Positions 14,501-27,600 of a stretch of 64,000 nt of DNA are shown piece after piece (the first letter of the stretch is position 1; every line of letters starts with the position of its first letter). Under the pieces are notes generated by a model. The model had not been told where the DNA came from, did not search any database, and was given only the letters and a program-made list of their open reading frames with translations. Position numbers and translations under genes: made by a program. Source of the stretch: Amblyornis subalaris (taxonomy: Eukaryota; Chordata; Aves; Passeriformes; Ptilonorhynchidae); the NCBI GenBank assembly GCA_018881555.1, contig JACAXG010000013.1, positions 10,144,191 to 10,208,190 of the forward strand, written 5' to 3'.

Positions 14501-17479
14501 AATAAGAATTTCAAATTAAAATATCTAATGATGTTTCTTCGGCACAAGTAGTTTTATCAATTTTAAGTCACTGTAGATCATTACTAGTCTGAGTATACCT
14601 TTGAAAAGAAAAGGGGTGGAGACAGGGATTCTCTGTCCAATCTATTAGCAAGTTTCTGCATTTATTTTAATAGATTATAATACATTTTAAAAGAACCTAC
14701 ACAATTTGAATCAAACATTTTCTCAACGTCAATCTAGCAGTCACACGTGTATTTTCTTACATAAATCCTGTCAGGCAAAGATACAGTTTCACAGAATGGG
14801 GCCTGTAAACAGCCTAAACACAATCAAACATTGATAGACATTCATTGGTTTGAGTGTGGTTTTTTGTTTTGGTTTGGNTTTTTGGGATTTTTTTGGAGTT
14901 TGTATCCACCAGCAGCTCTTACAGCTGCTCTGTATCTACCAGTTTGTCACAGTGATGTTTCCTAGGATGCAGATATGAACCGATGCAAATACGACCAGGC
15001 TGAGAATTTTACAGCTCTCTTAATGGGGAGATGATGACTGAAGTCAGGCACCACCTGCCAGTTACCACTGTTTCTAAGTCAGCTCATTTTTGCCAACTGG
15101 TGACGCGTTACAGGAGACAATTTCCAGTGTAACTGCACATTCAGAACACCATCCNTTCAGTGCTGCTGCATCCTCACTGTTTCACACACAGCCATAGGGA
15201 CTCGTTGCTGCAAGCAGCATCTGATATCCTATGGAATCGCTNGGTAAACAAGGATGCTGTTTCGGAGCTGCCTGGCACTGAGCTCTTTAACTGGGGCACG
15301 TGTTTCAGTACCTCCCAAATTTTTAACACTTAACATTCCCAAGTAAACCTTTGAGGTACAAATAAGGTACTGACAAAGGAAAAGCATTTATATTGTATTT
15401 AAGCATGGAAGTTTTAAAAAAAACCCCCCGTCCTGATATCCAAATCCCATTGATTTCAAAATAGATAAGATCCTCCAATCTTTACAAAGTGAGTTGTCAC
15501 AGAATACAGCTCGGGCAGTTCAATTCAGGTGTGCCCAGTCCTGTGCACAACAGGGCACACTTAATGACACCACAAAACCTTCGAAACAGAGAACAACAGG
15601 AACAAAAGTGGAGGAGAAAAGCTGAAGCAAGAGAGCAAGAAGCAGTGGAGAAGGCAAGTCCAGCGACTGTCCAGGGGCCAGGACACTGAACTCATGGAAC
15701 AGCTCGATACCAGCAGCTGCTCCTGTCTTACTGCAGTGCTGAGTTGTCCTGGCAGATGACACCTGATTGTGCTGCTCTGTGTCAGAATCTGACTTTAAAC
15801 ATTGAAGGATCCACTGGAGAAAGCACTAAGCAACATTCCAGGTCCTGGAGATTTCATTAAGGAATTCTCCACAAGCATCAGGACTTTATAGAATTAGAAA
15901 TATAGAAGAGAGGTTATAAAGGCAATGCTGCAAACCAAGTAAAGTTAAATATTTGTTCAACTTAACATACAGGAAGAGTAGATCTTGAGGGGGGAAGTAC
16001 AAACAATGTTTTATAGCTCTCACAATGGAGAAAACTTCTTCGGATGGTTGGTATGAAGCTGATGATATTAATTTATATAATATTGAATAAAGTTTCCATG
16101 AGAAAGACTGAATGAAGCAACCTGAACCTTTATATATGAGGCAAACTTTCTGAATAGAGGACTAAAAAATCATCAATGAAGCATTATGTAATAACAGTAA
16201 CTGAGAAGATAAAGTATCAAAGTAAATAAAGAATGAGTGAAATAATGTTTCATTTGTTGATACNTCCTTGATAAAGGCTGGTTAACATGAAAGATAAATT
16301 GGAAATTCTTCTGGATGAGAAACAATCACATATATAATTGGTATTATTGATGCTGGTGGTTACCAGAATTTAAATCCCTGATTATAATCCATTTAAATTA
16401 GGAAGCAGATGGAAATTCATCACTTGTTTCAGAGGGCAAAGAACCTCAAAATCTTAGTTATAAGTGTATATTTCATCCTCTAAGAAGCCCAGGAAGGTTC
16501 ATCCCTGAATAGGCCTTCAGAACAGTTCCTCAACACCCATCTGGAATGTGTGGGGTCAGCAGCACTTCAGGAGAAATTCCTTACAGAAGACTGGCCAACA
16601 ACCTTATGCAGCCAAAGCAATAAAATGTGATTATGTCTTCAAATACTGCAACTGAACACATTCTGGACTTTGCTAGTATTTAGCTACTAACTATCCTGAC
16701 CAATTTCTTTCAACATGAACAAACAAGTAGCACTCCCCATCTTCAGTGCTTATGAAGGGTCTCTTTCCCTCAAAATAAGAAATCCACGGGCTGGCAAAAA
16801 AAAACACCTTAGCAAAACTAATGGAAAAATCACAGGTTTCTAAAGACCAGAATATTAAAAGTTCCAAATTTATGATAGTACTAGAAAGAGACAACTTCAT
16901 TTCAGTGATCAGGTGAAAGTGGAAATTAGATTAATAAAAAAAGTGTAGGAGATAGTAAGTAATATAAATTAAAAGTTATGAGGCATGGAAAATGGATCAG
17001 ATAAAGTAGAGATAGTGTCCTTAGCCCAGCAAATCTTAAGATATTTAAGCATATTCTTAATTTTCAAGTTTGATTTTAGGATTAGTGGTACAAAGNACTT
17101 TTAATAAGCTCTATTCTTCATGTTTCAATAAGAAATATAATCATTTCAATCTACTCTGTCTCAATTTGATTTTAGGATCCTCTCCCAGAAAGTTAGACTG
17201 CTAAGACTAAGCCAATTCTGTCATTTTTGATTCATAATAAATTTTGGAGGGGTTTTTTTTAAATTAAAATTAGAAACCCTGTATAAAGGAGAAAAAAATA
17301 GCCACAGTATAAATACAATGCCAAATTATATAATTCATAGCATAATAATTACAGATACAAGAAAAAAAGTACAAACAGTAACGCTTTACATGAAAAAAAA
17401 TACAAACAAAAAAACCCCAAAGAGTACTAAAGCAGAGGAGTCAGAGGGAGTCTCCTGTCTGCTAGTGTTAACTTTCTAA

Positions 17480-17640
17480 TAAATCATGGAAAGCTGGAGT
17501 AACTCCAGAAGACTGGAAGAGAGGCAATGTTTTGTCCATATTAAAAATGCCAAAAGGGATGAATCAGGTAACCACAGGCCAGATGCCCAACTTCAGGTCT
17601 TGGCAACACAAAGGAAAGCTGCTGCAACAGTCTGACAAAT
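17480..17640 (+). mobile_element. CR1 LINE fragment, reverse transcriptase region
   Basis: The plus strand reads as a decayed piece of the CR1 ORF2 reverse transcriptase. One frame gives GVTPEDWKRGNVLSILK, matching the CR1 block around the PEDWK motif. After a frame change, bases near 17567-17582 encode the start of the conserved N-Y/H-RP motif. Frame shifts show it is non-functional. Weaker similarity may continue to about 17860, but I cannot support that well. CR1 is the dominant LINE of bird genomes. Confidence 0.6.
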
Positions 17641-18518
17641 TAAAGTATAGAAAAATACTTAATTTCTGGCTAAATGATTTTAGAGACAATTGGTCTGGAC
17701 TAAAAGCTTGATTTTGTTTTTTCAAAAGACTACAAACTTTGTGATGAAGGTAATCACCTACAGGTAATAACCTTAAATTTTGTGAGGCATCAAAAATGGG
17801 TACAATTCAGTATTGTACTCTATCCATGCAGAAAAAGGTCACTGATTGCTCTGGAGGGTTAACCCTTAAATTCCTTGGATTTTCTGCTTTAAAAGAATGA
17901 GTGATAAAGCTACAGCCGAGCTGAGATGGGAGCAGCCCTTCAGGTCTCTGTGTCTGACTGTCTGTGCTTAAAGTCTGACTGCCCAGATGGTGAGGAAAGT
18001 TCTAACAAATACAAGTTTCCTTCAGATTCATTTTTCACCCAGCAAATAATAGTTTAAAAAGTTGCACAGAAAATTATTTGATCTGAATATTTCTGTTTCA
18101 GAGGTTTGCTCTGAAGATTTTTGACCACCTTGAAACAGGAAGTAAGAGGAGACTTCTATGGGCACCACTGAAAACTCCAAAAGGGGAATTCTGCCTCCAA
18201 CTTCAATCAACTCCAACTGCAATGCATACATTGCAAAAAAAGAAGTTGTTCACNTATTTTGCCCTGTCCTGTTCAGGGCAAAATAGAGGAAATTATTTCC
18301 AGGGTAGGCGAACCAAGTGTCTGCCCAGCTGCTGGTCTTGAAACAGACTGGGAGGTGATTTGCTTGTTGTATTTAAGTATTCACTTACAACGAGAGAGGC
18401 ATCAAGTACCAACAAGCTCCTTAACAGAACAAGGAGTAATGGGAACCAATGGCTAAAAGCTACAGTCAGATAAACATTAGCTGGAAATAAGACACAGTTC
18501 TCAGGGAGATGGTTCACA

Positions 18519-18695
18519 GCATAGGATAATTCAGGCTGGAAGAGATCTCAGTGGTCATTTAGCCCAATCTCCTGCTAAAAACCGGATCAGCTCGGATCAC
18601 TCAGGGCTTTATCCAGTCTGGTCTTGAAAACTTACAAAGGTGGAGAGTGCAAAAGCTCCTTGGCAACCTGTTCTGTTGCTGTTCACTGCTATCAG
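18519..18695 (-). mobile_element. CR1 LINE 3' fragment
   Basis: The left end (ATAGGATAATTCAGGCTGGA) is the reverse complement of the typical CR1 3' terminus. The body contains CR1 landmarks such as GTCTTGAAAACTT and GGCAACCTGTTCTGTTGCT in reverse orientation. It is a truncated, diverged copy of about 175 bp. Confidence 0.8.
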
Positions 18696-18699
18696 GGCT

Positions 18700-21600
18700 G
18701 AGCACAGAGGTGAAGATGTACTTTANCTATACATTATTTTCTGAATTGAAAAAATGTCTACAATTCTGAGAAGAATATTGGAGTCATTCAAGAATGCAAA
18801 TGAAATGCTACTAAGAAAGTAGCAGCTGAAAAATAAAGATATTAAAATATCTCTAAATGGTACACTAATTTTACTTTAAACAAAAGTACCTTCTTTCCTT
18901 CTAATACAATCACAGAAGCATCCAAGAGTAATCTGGGCCATCAACTCTTTGCAAAGTGATATAAACTCTTCACTAAGACCAGGTATTTCTGTAAGCAATG
19001 ATGGTCAAGGAACATCACATACTAAAGGCAACACCAAAGCATAGGGGAACTACATTATCAGCCATGACTTTCTAAAGATTTTCTCGAGACAATGGTTTTT
19101 GCTTTATGCTGTACAATTTGCCTTTTTCAAAACTGACAGACAATTCGACATAAGGAGACCTTAGTCACCAACGAATTTTTGGTTGAAATCAAAAGATGTG
19201 TTCCTACATTGTTGAAAAAAATGTAGGCAAAGCACAATCAAGGTATTGAATGCATGACTCTGCAGCCTATCAGTATTCATCAAGTCATCAATGGGAGCAG
19301 GACAGGCTATTAAATAATTCTAGTATCAACTTTTAAGACATAAAAAAGGGAAAGAATATATGCAGTTCAAGTGATGTGAACTACTTCTATTTCTCTGACA
19401 ATATAAAATAAAAGACTATATTTTGCAACAGATTTGTGTAAGAAACTATTTATTGTTTCAGTATGGGGTTCTGGGATTGGTGGGGAAGGGGGTGGGGTTG
19501 TGGGGTTTTTTTTGCTCCTTCCTCTCAGGAGGATGTCCCATAGTAGAAATCGCCAGGGGGGAAAAAAAAAAAAAGAAAAGAAAAATAAAAAGCAAGGCAT
19601 GTCCCCAAAACTCGATAGTTTCTACAAAGATGAAATTTGCAATCCATTACTCATTCCAGTCAAACTTTCAAGGCATTGCAGATGTACTGCTTCGTGTGGC
19701 TTACTTCAAANTGAAAGAATCTTAAACTGTGAATCATTTAGTGCTACTTACTTTGTGCAACCTATGAGATGTCTGGCGCTCGAAACTGCCCACGACTTTA
19801 ATAATCAATTGGAGGATGCAGCCAATCACATCTCCCCCCACGACAGTTTCCAAGGTAACCACCAAAGACACCGACACGGGCTGCACGCAGTGCGAAAATG
19901 CACGGCAACAGTGCTGCACTGCCACTTCCTTCCATACTCCNGATTGTGTGGCATAAATTGCTAAAAAAACCCCAAATTAGTACTGGCAAAACCAGCAGAA
20001 AAAAGCCAAAGCAGAATTAAAAGACAGTGAGGAAGAACTTCTGCCTGCAGTGATTCAGGAGGACTACAGAGACTTCTTGAAGACTCTGCTTCTCATCAGC
20101 TACAGTATGGACCCCTCCCTTCCTGGCCAGCCATGGAAAATGAGAGCTGCAGCTTGTTAACCCAACTAGGAGACTTCTGTTTAGTCCTTNTAAATACTTT
20201 CTTGAATTTGTATTTGTTTGTGAACTGCCTTCATCATGAGACTGTGTGACACACTGCTTTTTACATAGATTTATGCTAGAACTTGTAGTTCTCAGCCCCC
20301 CAAAAAACCCCTCCAGAGGAAAAAAAAAAAATCAATAGTACTTCTGCATAAAGGAGTCATCACATTACTCATTAGAAAAGCTCTCCCCNCCTCTCTTTTC
20401 TCACCCTGTCCTGTCATTCAAAGCAGAATATGCAGGGGAAAAAATGTTAGGATTTTAGTCTGTTTTTTCCCCCCCTCCATGCTTACACCAGAATTTCAGG
20501 TCCTGTTTTATTTTAATTATCTCAGAAAGTCATGATCTTGGCAAAATGAATCTCAGAGNCAAACTGAGCTTCTGTTACTTAAAGGCTTAAAATTGGTATT
20601 TAGCAACACATGGGTTCTGTGACGATTTGAGCCTTGTACATACATATATTGGGACCTCTTTCAGTGTATTGAGAACATTGAGAATAACTAACTTATACCT
20701 GATAATGGTTCTGGTACATGAATGTTTTCACCTTGGCACAGCTTCTCTAATTCTGAAGCTTTCCTGATCAGAGATTGTCAATCACATTTCTCGGTACAAA
20801 GCCACATAGTGGATAGACATCACTTTCCCCAAAATCTAGCATGATCCNGAGGCTTGTTTTTTTCTGGTGAATTCATCTAAAACCAAATCTTTGATCTCCA
20901 GAAAAGAGCAATGCTTTTTGCATCAGGAAAAATGTGCTTTGCCTTATCCAAAAAGAAAAACCAAACCAACCAAAAACCAAACCAACCAACCCCACCCCCC
21001 AAACCAATAAAAAAACAAACCAGAAAACCCAAGCCAATACACACATAAACACACACAAGAGGCTTCAGTCACTGGAACTATGTCTCTCTGCTCCTTAATT
21101 GTCATGAAGACAAGTCCTTCCTGAAAGCATTCAATTCTCTTTNCTCTTATAAAGTGCAGAATGACACAAGCTGTTTGATGATGTTTGTGGAACCAACTCT
21201 TCAAGCTCACAGATTGGTGTGAGTAGTTTGAAATGTATTACAGACTCAAATGATTTGAATAATTTTAGCCTAACGGGTTAGGTTATTAAATTTAAAAACT
21301 GTGCAGTAATTGCTAAATATTTTTAAATGTAATAATACTTTTCAATTACTGAAAAATTTAACGCTAGCACTCTCTAAGATAACCAAATATATAAGCATTA
21401 GAGTAGATCCGAAGTTGGCAATCAAGTCTTAATTTTAATTACATGTACTTCCTATTAAATCTTGCTGCAAGATAAAATGGTTTCAGAACATAACCCTAAT
21501 TCATTTATATTCTACAATCCTTGTGAGAAAAGAGGCACAGTGAAATCAGCTTCCTATATTGTTTAATAAACAGCTTTGTAAATAAAATGAAGGCCAAAGT

Positions 21601-24600
21601 TTGAAAGCAAGGTGTAGGCAATGAGACTGCAATAATCTTTGTTTGCACATGCAGACAGGATAACTACTTGCTCAGCCATCTGTCTGCACAAATACCACCT
21701 CTTATTCTTCGACTCCGAAAATAGAGTTTTTAAATTGCACCCTGAAACTTCATAGAATACAATAAAAAGTAAGATTTATTTTTATAGTCCTCACACTATA
21801 TAGTAGTAAACAATAACAACATTTCTTGGAAATATNAAGATGCAATGCTTCTAGCTTGCCCATTTGCTTTACATTTCCCCATCTATTCTGACTGCACTGG
21901 GCGAGAGAAAGAATGTGTTTATTAAGAATTTGTATGAGAACAGATTGACCCAAATGTCTGTTACCAAAATAGATTATATTAGCTAGAATGGAGTGTGTTT
22001 CTCCCATGCAATCAGCAATAGCCTTATGAAAATGTCAACTCTTATATATACATTCTGATGCAGGATAAGTCAAATTCTTTTTCAACTCTGAAAAATAAAT
22101 ACATTAGAAATACTTTGCTTTGTACTATGAGCACAGAATATAACTCTCCTAGAAATACTGTCCTTGCAATCAGTTTCTTTCTATGCTGAGTCTTATTTAT
22201 CGCTCTTGGTAGATTACCAAAATAAACTAATCAGTTTCAGACAGTCCTTTGAAGTCATTAATAATTAAGATTAGCAGATAGACATTTGTCATGATCAATA
22301 GTGACCTCTGGTAGACCAGTCTAGAGCTCTTTGTGTCTGGNCAAATCACCCCTGAGCACAAAAGTACTGCAGCACATTCTTGAAGATTTAGGGTAACGTA
22401 TAGCTGCACTGTAGATTGCAAAGGATAGGACAAGACTTTTGCCCTGACAACATGCAGTGCTTCCATTTCATCCTGCATTTCAGAAGGAACCCAGGAACCC
22501 CTGAGTACCAAACCCCAGAACATTTAAGTGTATGAAGACATTAAATCTGCAATGTGTTGTAACCTGCTCTAACAAGGATGGCCCAGCTTGCTGTATTCCA
22601 CCTTTTTTTCTTAACCATTTGCCATCTAAGTTTTCATTTAATGCATCTCTGTAAGGGCACACAGGGGAGAGAAAGGTCTATTTTAGTCTCAGTAAGTTAC
22701 AGCTATTTTGCTTTTATCCAGAGTTTTCTAATAATTAGCTAACACAAGAGCTGCGAGATCTGGGTTAGATAAAAAGTTACTGTAGAGTTGAGTGTCAATT
22801 TATTAGTAATGATCTCCAGAATGTTTCACAGTGCCACAATCATTTGGTAAACTAGTAAATGGTCAACCAATCCATGTTAAAAAAAATACAGCAGAGGAAG
22901 AAACAAAACAAATGAAATAAGAACCTCTTTTGAGCCCAAGCATTCAAGAGCAGCTGACAAGAGTTAATAAGGTCACTCACTACCACTATATATTATCCAT
23001 AANCTATTTCTCTCCCTAGATCCTCCTCCACACTTTGTTTGTAATTGGTAAACCATTTAAAACTCTACATTTACGTGCAAGTGATCAATATGTTATTATT
23101 TCTTCTAATAAAATATTTTGCAAGTCATCACTATTTAATAACCTTCTGTTTTATATATGTGTATGCAGAAGAAATGCTACTGTCTCACGAGTAACCTACT
23201 AAGTGCTGTTGCTTTATGTGTTCACCCTTTACACCTCTCAGTTAATTCACCTACATCACTGGAGTTACCTCTNATTTCTTTCAATTCCTGAATAGATTAT
23301 CCCAAAACCTACTGGGAAGCATCCAAGTATTTACCAGGTGTTGTCACCCGCTGTCAAATTTATGTGCTACCTTTTCATTAATAATTTTGCAAACAGGATT
23401 TTCTTACTGAAATGCAAGTACCAGCAAGCCACAGATAAGGGTCTGTGCTTTATACAAAATTGTATCTTTAAAGACCCTTAATGATTAATAATAAAGAAAA
23501 CTCCCTAGCCTGAAAGCTCAGCATTAAAGTATTAATGTTAAGACTATAAGTTTCTGGGGTTTATATGAATTGATTCATTATTATAATAACTGCTAAAAAT
23601 GAATAAGTAGTATTGGCCTAAGACCATACCAGCACTCCCACTAATATTATCTGTCAGTCATATCTACATTTTTAAGAGTGAAGATTCATACTTATTACGG
23701 AGCCAGGCATATACTGCACAGAGANTTAACATTATATGATTATATGATGCATTGTATGATGCATCTGGAACCCTGTTCCATGCATTTAGTTCAATAGTAT
23801 CAAGAAAAACAAATGGTAACATCAACTGAGACTAGAAAAGAAGGACACTGTCCATACTCCCCTTCTGTGTGGCATGTCCTTGTAACAGATGACTGTATAT
23901 GAAGATATGTTTCCCATTGTGGTGGTTATATGAGTCATCTGTTAAATAAATCCATGAAATTATCTGGATACTTGTTTTAGAATAAAAACATTGCAGTGGG
24001 GGCTTTACTCATCCCTAGTCCATACTACCGTGCAAGCTTAAAAAAGTAGAAAAACTCAATATATACTTANCAAAAAAAAAAAAGCAAACACCAACACGAA
24101 TTTATGTCTCCCATTTTGTAGGAGTTTGTTACTTAGCAAATTCTGTTCCTACAAGGAAACAGCTATACTTACTTTGATTTAAGATTATTTAATTTTAGAA
24201 AATATCAGAATTGGTATTCAGCCAGGAACATTTAATAGTTTAATTTCTGAAAGAGAGAGAAAAAGAAATGAGAAAAAGGAAAGCTGATGAAAGTACTGCA
24301 GTTGTGGTTACATTTCTTACAAAACTAATTATGTTAGTGAAAAGTAATATGCACAGATGTTTCTAACAGGCCACACTGACTAAATGTCACAAATGATTTT
24401 AATATTCCCATTGAACAACAGTCTCCAAGGTTGAAATTCTTATTAATTTGAGGACTAGCCTTAAAAATGTGATTTCCTTCCAGTAGCAGAAAACAGAAGT
24501 CTGCCTATAGCTTCAACAGATTTTCAACTGCCTTTGGGCCAGATATTTAAAGTGCCTGAAGATGTAGAAGATACATATGGGATTTATAGAAGTGACTAAG

Positions 24601-27600
24601 TGAAATTCAGTGGGAAGTAGATACTGCTGTCTAAATTGCCTTTAAATAATTCTGTTAAACATCTGACTGTATCGTCAAAGCACCTAAATAGATCTTTCTT
24701 TAGTAAATGCTTCTCTTCAGCTTCAGCATTGGTGGACAACATGCTCAGTTGTTATGGATATTTTCTTTTTGTTTAGCAATCACATCAACTTTGAGATNTT
24801 AAGAAGCAAGGGGTTATTTGGAAATATTATTTGAAGTAACTAAAAAGTACAGTGCCTTGCAACCCGGAAGTCATATTCCCAGTCTCTCANATTCAAAACC
24901 AGAATGTCAAATTTTTCTACATAGCCTTCATTGTACAAAATAAAGTCTTTATTTAGTTTCACTGCTTTCAAAATAAAATGCCTTTTCCAATGATTTGATT
25001 GCATTTATTTCATCATCACTTTCTCATGATCATGTTATACCAAATGATGTCTCTGGGAGGGGAATTAGAAAATAAGAAGAAAGGAAGAGGTGACAGCATC
25101 ATAACACACATTTGAGAGAGCAATTTACTTCTGGATTTCTTAATTCAGATTCAATCTACAAACTAACAAGAAAGTTATTTCGTTATCATTGGACTTGGGT
25201 TTTTTGAGAGAANAGAAGAAAATATACTAATGCATCTTTCTCATCAGGCTCTGCCCTGGGAGCTGATGAGACACGTGAGAAGAGAATGGCTTCTGTATGC
25301 ATCCCTCTCTCGCCTGTGGCAAGGACCAGATACCCATCCCTACCCTCTTTATTTCCCACTGCAAAGTCTCCTTCAGATCATAAAATGATCCTTAAAATAG
25401 GAAAAAAACATGGGCAGATGCTCCTATCAAGACAGATTTGATGCAACAGAAGAAACTATTTTCCTACTGTACCTTCCAGCTTGTGCTACATGACTGAGCT
25501 CAGACCAATTACATGGAACTTTCTGTCTCCAGCCATGGAAATCTTGAGAGCAAAAGCCGGGACAAAACCTGCTAAAGAGCATCTGCCTGTAAATGGTCAC
25601 TCAGAGTCAACACCTTATACTCAAACAGGGGAAAGAAAATAATGATGTGTGTTACCCAGACGGACTTGAAAGACAGGTGAAATAGACACTTAGCAATGAG
25701 TTGTGATTAACAACCTTATTAATTTTTAAAGTCAGCTGTCCAAGTCTTTAAAAAAGAGATCATATTTGCTATTGGGAGTTGAAGTCAAAAGCAGACGGCA
25801 GCAGAAAACTGTTGAGAACTCAGTACAATGCCTTTTTTGAAAAACTTTTTCAAAAGATGTTTTGGTTTTAGAAAGGAAGATGATTAAATGCACACCCTTT
25901 GGGTACTCCAGTGATCACATATGGCTTTCCCTTCCAAGGGTTTTCTTACTCTCACTTGGATGAAGGGAGAGAAGCAATTTCTAATCTCTCTGAAACTCCA
26001 GAAGAAAGCGTTAACTCTTCAAAATGAGGTTCTGGTCCTACACATTCACCTGAAAAGCCTCTCTTTTTCCACTCATCTTTCTCCATAGATACTTCTGGCA
26101 GCCACGAATGAAATATCTCCTTCCAAATAAGTTGTTGCCCATCATCTGACAGTTCTAAAGAAATGTTTGCAGGTTTTGCCCACTGCCAGAAAGTGGCAAC
26201 TCTATTACAGCTTATAAACCCAAGCATGATGAAGTTTTGTTCCTATTGGCGAGCTTCTGCTCTCAAATTTTCCCATGATCAAGAGAAAGATATGTGCTTT
26301 AAAAATTGGAGTAACAAGAATGTTTCAAATAAAAGATGTTATAACAACACATTGTGCTTCAGAGTACTGAAAAGTCTCCACATATTCACATTCCATGACC
26401 CTATCTACTGATACAAAGTCATTATTTACCTCAAATAATCTTGTGATGATATAATTGCAGCTAGAATTTAGTAAATCTCTGCATAATGCTCATCTTGAGT
26501 GCATTAATGAGCTTCATTAGTCACATGACACCTTTAGCACCTTACAAATGTGCTCCATTATGGTCATGCCAGGAAGAAAAGCAACTCTTGGAGCTGGACA
26601 CTTTTGACTTTTGATTGGTACAAGAATTGGATTGCAACTCTGAAACTGTGGAAATTTACTTTTTCTTTTTTTTTACATAAAAAGTCATAAATATAATGGC
26701 AAGAAAACTTTGTGCACAAAACCTCTGTAGTTTAACCTTTTTGCATTACAGAAAAGTAAGAAAACAGACCAGTAGGGGAAGCCTTACCTTATTTTTTCTA
26801 AGCAACAAATCTGGAGGTTTTGTAACAATCAGGAGAATCAAATTGAAATCTTCAGCAAAAGATAATAGAGTTGAGAATTTCAATTTAATTACTGTAGGGG
26901 TAGTTTTTCCTTGAGTTATGTGTTAGCTTTGGGTTTGGACATTTCAAAGCAGAAGACAATTTTGTTAATTCTGGTGATTATATTATTGAGCTCCAAAACA
27001 AAAGCAGTGCTAACATCCAATGCTTATCCAAGTGAGTTCCCTCATAGTGGGATAGTCACTGTCTCGGAAATGAGGGAGAGAGAGATTTGTTAGGAGAATT
27101 TGCTTATGTTGCAAAGGCTCCTGAATTCTAAGCCTTCTCACATAATGGAGGTCTTCTTTAAATAACGAGAAGTTAATCTGAGTTATCAGGTCTCCTTCTG
27201 CCCCATTAACACAGTTTTAGAATTTAAAAATCTTTCTCATTTCCCCCAAGAATAAAATTTCAGTACCTAAACTGTATTTTCTGATGATACTGACAAATGT
27301 ATCACTTGCAAGAACTAAGAAAAGGCCGTAAGTTTGAGGTACTGAAGTTGAAAAGAAATCAATTAACTTGAAAATACACAAGTATGTTCACCCATATGGA
27401 ACATAACACCTATGAGTGTGCTGAAAGAAATAACTGTCCTTATAGGGAANGAAGTACATGTTAGATGTGTAACCGTACCCAACAAATATTAAATACATAC
27501 CAAAAAGGCCAAACATTTTTCTTTTAGCCCACCCGCAACCTTCTTTTTAGTTTTATTCACTATCAAAAGTATTCCAAAATATCTGATTTTCTTCCTCAGT

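Larger units (their letters stand above)
3072..17470. other. Intergenic DNA between GABRB2 and GABRA6, left part
   Basis: This is about 14 kb of A+T-rich sequence. I see no exon with family similarity, no rRNA or tRNA gene, and no long open frame with protein-like composition; the frames present are short and compositionally random. Minor content includes a short TG run at 3079-3092, an A run near 5988-6004, an A/C-only tract at about 10868-10918 and a G run followed by GT repeats at 11496-11515. Enhancers for either gene could lie here but cannot be recognised from one sequence. Confidence 0.6.

Noticed and set aside
17640..17860. Continuation of the CR1 reverse transcriptase
   Set aside because: Only vague resemblance remains after 17640; I could not support specific motifs.
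19434..19964. 176-codon plus-strand open frame
   Set aside because: Runs through G-rich and A-rich simple sequence, with Ns in codons and no family similarity.
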